From positions 1 through 23,261 of the forward strand of contig CAZHIX010000016.1 of NCBI GenBank assembly GCA_964532715.1: a stretch of 23,261 nt of DNA, written 5' to 3'. Position 1 is the first letter of the stretch. Each line of letters opens with the position of its first letter. The position numbers were made by a program, and so were the translations under genes. Of the stretch, positions 21,713-23,261 are shown in pieces. Source of the DNA: 1-14-0-10-45-29 sp964532715. GTDB taxonomy: Archaea; Micrarchaeota; Micrarchaeia; Anstonellales; Anstonellaceae. The notes under the pieces were generated by a model. The model saw only the letters and a program-made list of their open reading frames with translations, did no database searches and had not been told where the DNA came from.

Positions 21713-23261
21713 TTAGTTTTTGCTTTTAGAAAAAACAGAAACGTCTATTTCAAATAGTGCAACAGGTTGTTCAATTGCAAAATTCTCAAGAACTTGCGGA
21801 TGAACCTCACCGATTGTGCCCACTTGTTTTGAATCAACAACTATTCGCGCACAGCGACCGATAATGAATCCGTCGCACTCAGATTCCAAAAGTGAGAAGG
21901 AAACATTACACGCATCGCATATAGATTTGAGATGAGAATGAATTTGCCAAAAAGAAGATTTTGGATGAACAGATGCGACACATAAGTGCTCAGATTGAGT
22001 ATTCGCATTAGATGCACAAGAAGTTAAAACTGGACCAATTTCATATAAATTTTGAGGCATGGGTTGAGATTTTGAATTTGAAAATATTTGTAATAGATTT
22101 GGATATAGAACTGGCCTTAATGTAGTAAAATCTAACGTAAGTGGATTTTGCACATGAATTGCACAACTCGTGTTTGCAAGTGCCTTTTCTAATACGCGTG
22201 AATCTGTAAGTATCCAGCTTGAAACTTCAAAATATCCAAGACCGATACATGAATCGTGAATTGCCTCAATAAAAACAGAATCGATAGAAGCAGAAGTATC
22301 AGATGTGAAATCACAAGATTTGAGAGAAAAATTATTATAACCGATGGAGATCGCGATATCCTCAGTTATATCTACAGGATGCAAAATATCTGTGCGAAAC
22401 GCTGGGCTTAAGATTGTGTTTGATTTTAGATTATGCCCCATACGACTTAGATGAGTTTTTATTTGTGAAACGTTGAGATTAGTTCCAAGAATTTTATTTA
22501 TGTCATTAATTTTTAGAGGAGTTTTTTGTGATTTGAAAAGCTCGCAACGCTTATTATTTACAAGAATTTCTCGCACGGTAGCACCACGATCTGCAAAACA
22601 TGCACAAATGATATTTACAGCAGATAAAACGGAAGGGGCGTGGGTTCCAGTGCAATCTACAAAAATTTCTTTAGTTAGAGTAGTGACTTTTGTCAGCTCC
22701 CCATTGATTATGGGAGGAAAAGATAAAACTTGTTTTTTTGAATCAAATATTATAGGACAGACGTTACCGACTAGATGAGAATATTTTTTACCTTTTTCGT
22801 GTTGAGATAAAATTTGGGCACATGACAAGGATTCGCTTGATGCAAGAGGAGTAAAACTCGTGACATTTGCATCAGTAGTAGTATACAAAAATGGCGCAGA
22901 TATGTGTTTAGTATCATGAAGACCTATTGCTAATTTTTTACGGTTTCTGCCAAGCGTATCGTGAAGTTTTTCTTGGAGTTGAATTATTGAGTCTAGCAAT
23001 TGAGCACTCATATGTATATTTGATATAAGAGCACCTGCAAAAAAAGGTCTTATATCAGCTAGACTTGAGTCTATAGAGATATTTAGAGATGACTTTTTTG
23101 GCACATAATTATTACATTTTTTGTGCACATAAGAAAAACAAGAACGTGCAATGCCCTCAACGCACAACCAGTCTGGACGATTTGGGGTTATTTCAAGATG
23201 AAGGATATCACCTTGCAGGGTTTCTAGAGGGATACCTAGTGCAGTAAGTGTCGACTCAACT
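21713..23261 (-). CDS. pheT: Phenylalanyl-tRNA synthetase beta subunit (N-terminus outside window)
   Basis: PheT with PheS charges tRNA-Phe. The frame is open to the window edge, so the TTG at 23167 is not the start: upstream codons read LEITPNRPDWLCVEGIARS, the B1-domain signature ITPNRPD-x-x-x-x-EGIAR. About 515 residues are present and a short N-terminal piece is missing. Later parts fit archaeal/eukaryotic PheT: FPPIINGELTKVT with EIFVDCTGT (B3/B4), NKILGTNL with SRMGH, AFRTDILHPVDITEDIAIS (B5), NPLTLDFTTLRPVLYPNLL, and a terminal GTIGEVHPQVLENF with VALFEID. The last motifs belong to the degenerate catalytic-like module. It converges on the unknown gene at 20684-21655. Confidence 0.95.
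   Translation of the reverse strand, partial: VESTLTALGIPLETLQGDILHLEITPNRPDWLCVEGIARSCFSYVHKKCNNYVPKKSSLNISIDSSLADIRPFFAGALISNIHMSAQLLDSIIQLQEKLHDTLGRNRKKLAIGLHDTKHISAPFLYTTTDANVTSFTPLASSESLSCAQILSQHEKGKKYSHLVGNVCPIIFDSKKQVLSFPPIINGELTKVTTLTKEIFVDCTGTHAPSVLSAVNIICACFADRGATVREILVNNKRCELFKSQKTPLKINDINKILGTNLNVSQIKTHLSRMGHNLKSNTILSPAFRTDILHPVDITEDIAISIGYNNFSLKSCDFTSDTSASIDSVFIEAIHDSCIGLGYFEVSSWILTDSRVLEKALANTSCAIHVQNPLTLDFTTLRPVLYPNLLQIFSNSKSQPMPQNLYEIGPVLTSCASNANTQSEHLCVASVHPKSSFWQIHSHLKSICDACNVSFSLLESECDGFIIGRCARIVVDSKQVGTIGEVHPQVLENFAIEQPVALFEIDVSVFSKSKN

Noticed and set aside
23165..23167. TTG as the start codon of pheT
   Set aside because: The upstream in-frame codons encode the conserved ITPNRPD segment, so the gene continues beyond the window edge.
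1..23261. CRISPR arrays, insertion sequences, prophage or attachment sites
   Set aside because: No regularly spaced repeats, transposase, integrase or terminal inverted repeats were seen on either strand.

Overview
This AT-rich window is archaeal and most likely comes from a DPANN-type genome. Supporting features are an AglB/STT3 oligosaccharyltransferase, RNase P subunit Rpp21, a block of archaeal information genes (S19e, PDCD5, L39e, L31e, aIF6, L18a/LX, prefoldin alpha, FtsY), a GAN/RecJ-like DHH protein, PyrB-PyrI, and a tRNA whose introns fold as archaeal bulge-helix-bulge (BHB) motifs. Genes are small and tightly packed. Shine-Dalgarno sites (GGAGGT, AAGGTG) are used inside operons. The phylum (Micrarchaeota or Diapherotrites would fit) is a guess.

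Left part (1-6170): the 3' end of an RfbH-type CDP-sugar 3-dehydrase converges on a ThDP enzyme of the acetolactate synthase fold. This pairing recalls CDP-yersiniose synthesis (RfbH/YerE). The ThDP gene is divergent from aglB. aglB is followed, 15 bases downstream and behind a strong ribosome-binding site, by a small protein with two LAGLIDADG-like motifs that both lack the catalytic acid. Sugar-nucleotide synthesis and N-glycan transfer thus lie side by side, and a probable acceptor with about 18 N-X-S/T sequons is encoded at 10769-12292.

Middle part (6171-13990): on the minus strand lie a PIN-domain remnant, a HEAT-repeat protein with a repeated SLEKLFS motif, a ParB/SbnI/SerK-like protein and tRNA-Ala(UGC). 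A plus-strand DHH/RecJ-like nuclease follows. Next comes a minus-strand unit running tRNA-Ile(UAU), pyrB, pyrI, membrane-anchored sequon-rich surface protein. The tRNA-Ile gene carries two introns, at 37/38 and 58/59, and both junctions form textbook BHB structures.

Right part (13988-23261): Rpp21 is followed by a very short [FeFe] hydrogenase made only of the H-cluster domain and the C-terminal small-subunit-like region, with all cluster cysteines and the proton-shuttle cysteine. Then comes the translation/secretion operon S19e - PDCD5 - unknown 114 aa - L39e - L31e - aIF6 - LX - prefoldin alpha - FtsY, largely with touching or overlapping genes. A 323-aa protein of unknown function follows, and phenylalanyl-tRNA synthetase beta runs in on the minus strand and is cut by the window edge.

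The items I would look at first are the minimal [FeFe] hydrogenase, the doubly interrupted tRNA-Ile(UAU), the RfbH/ThDP/AglB neighbourhood, and the inactivated LAGLIDADG protein coupled to aglB.
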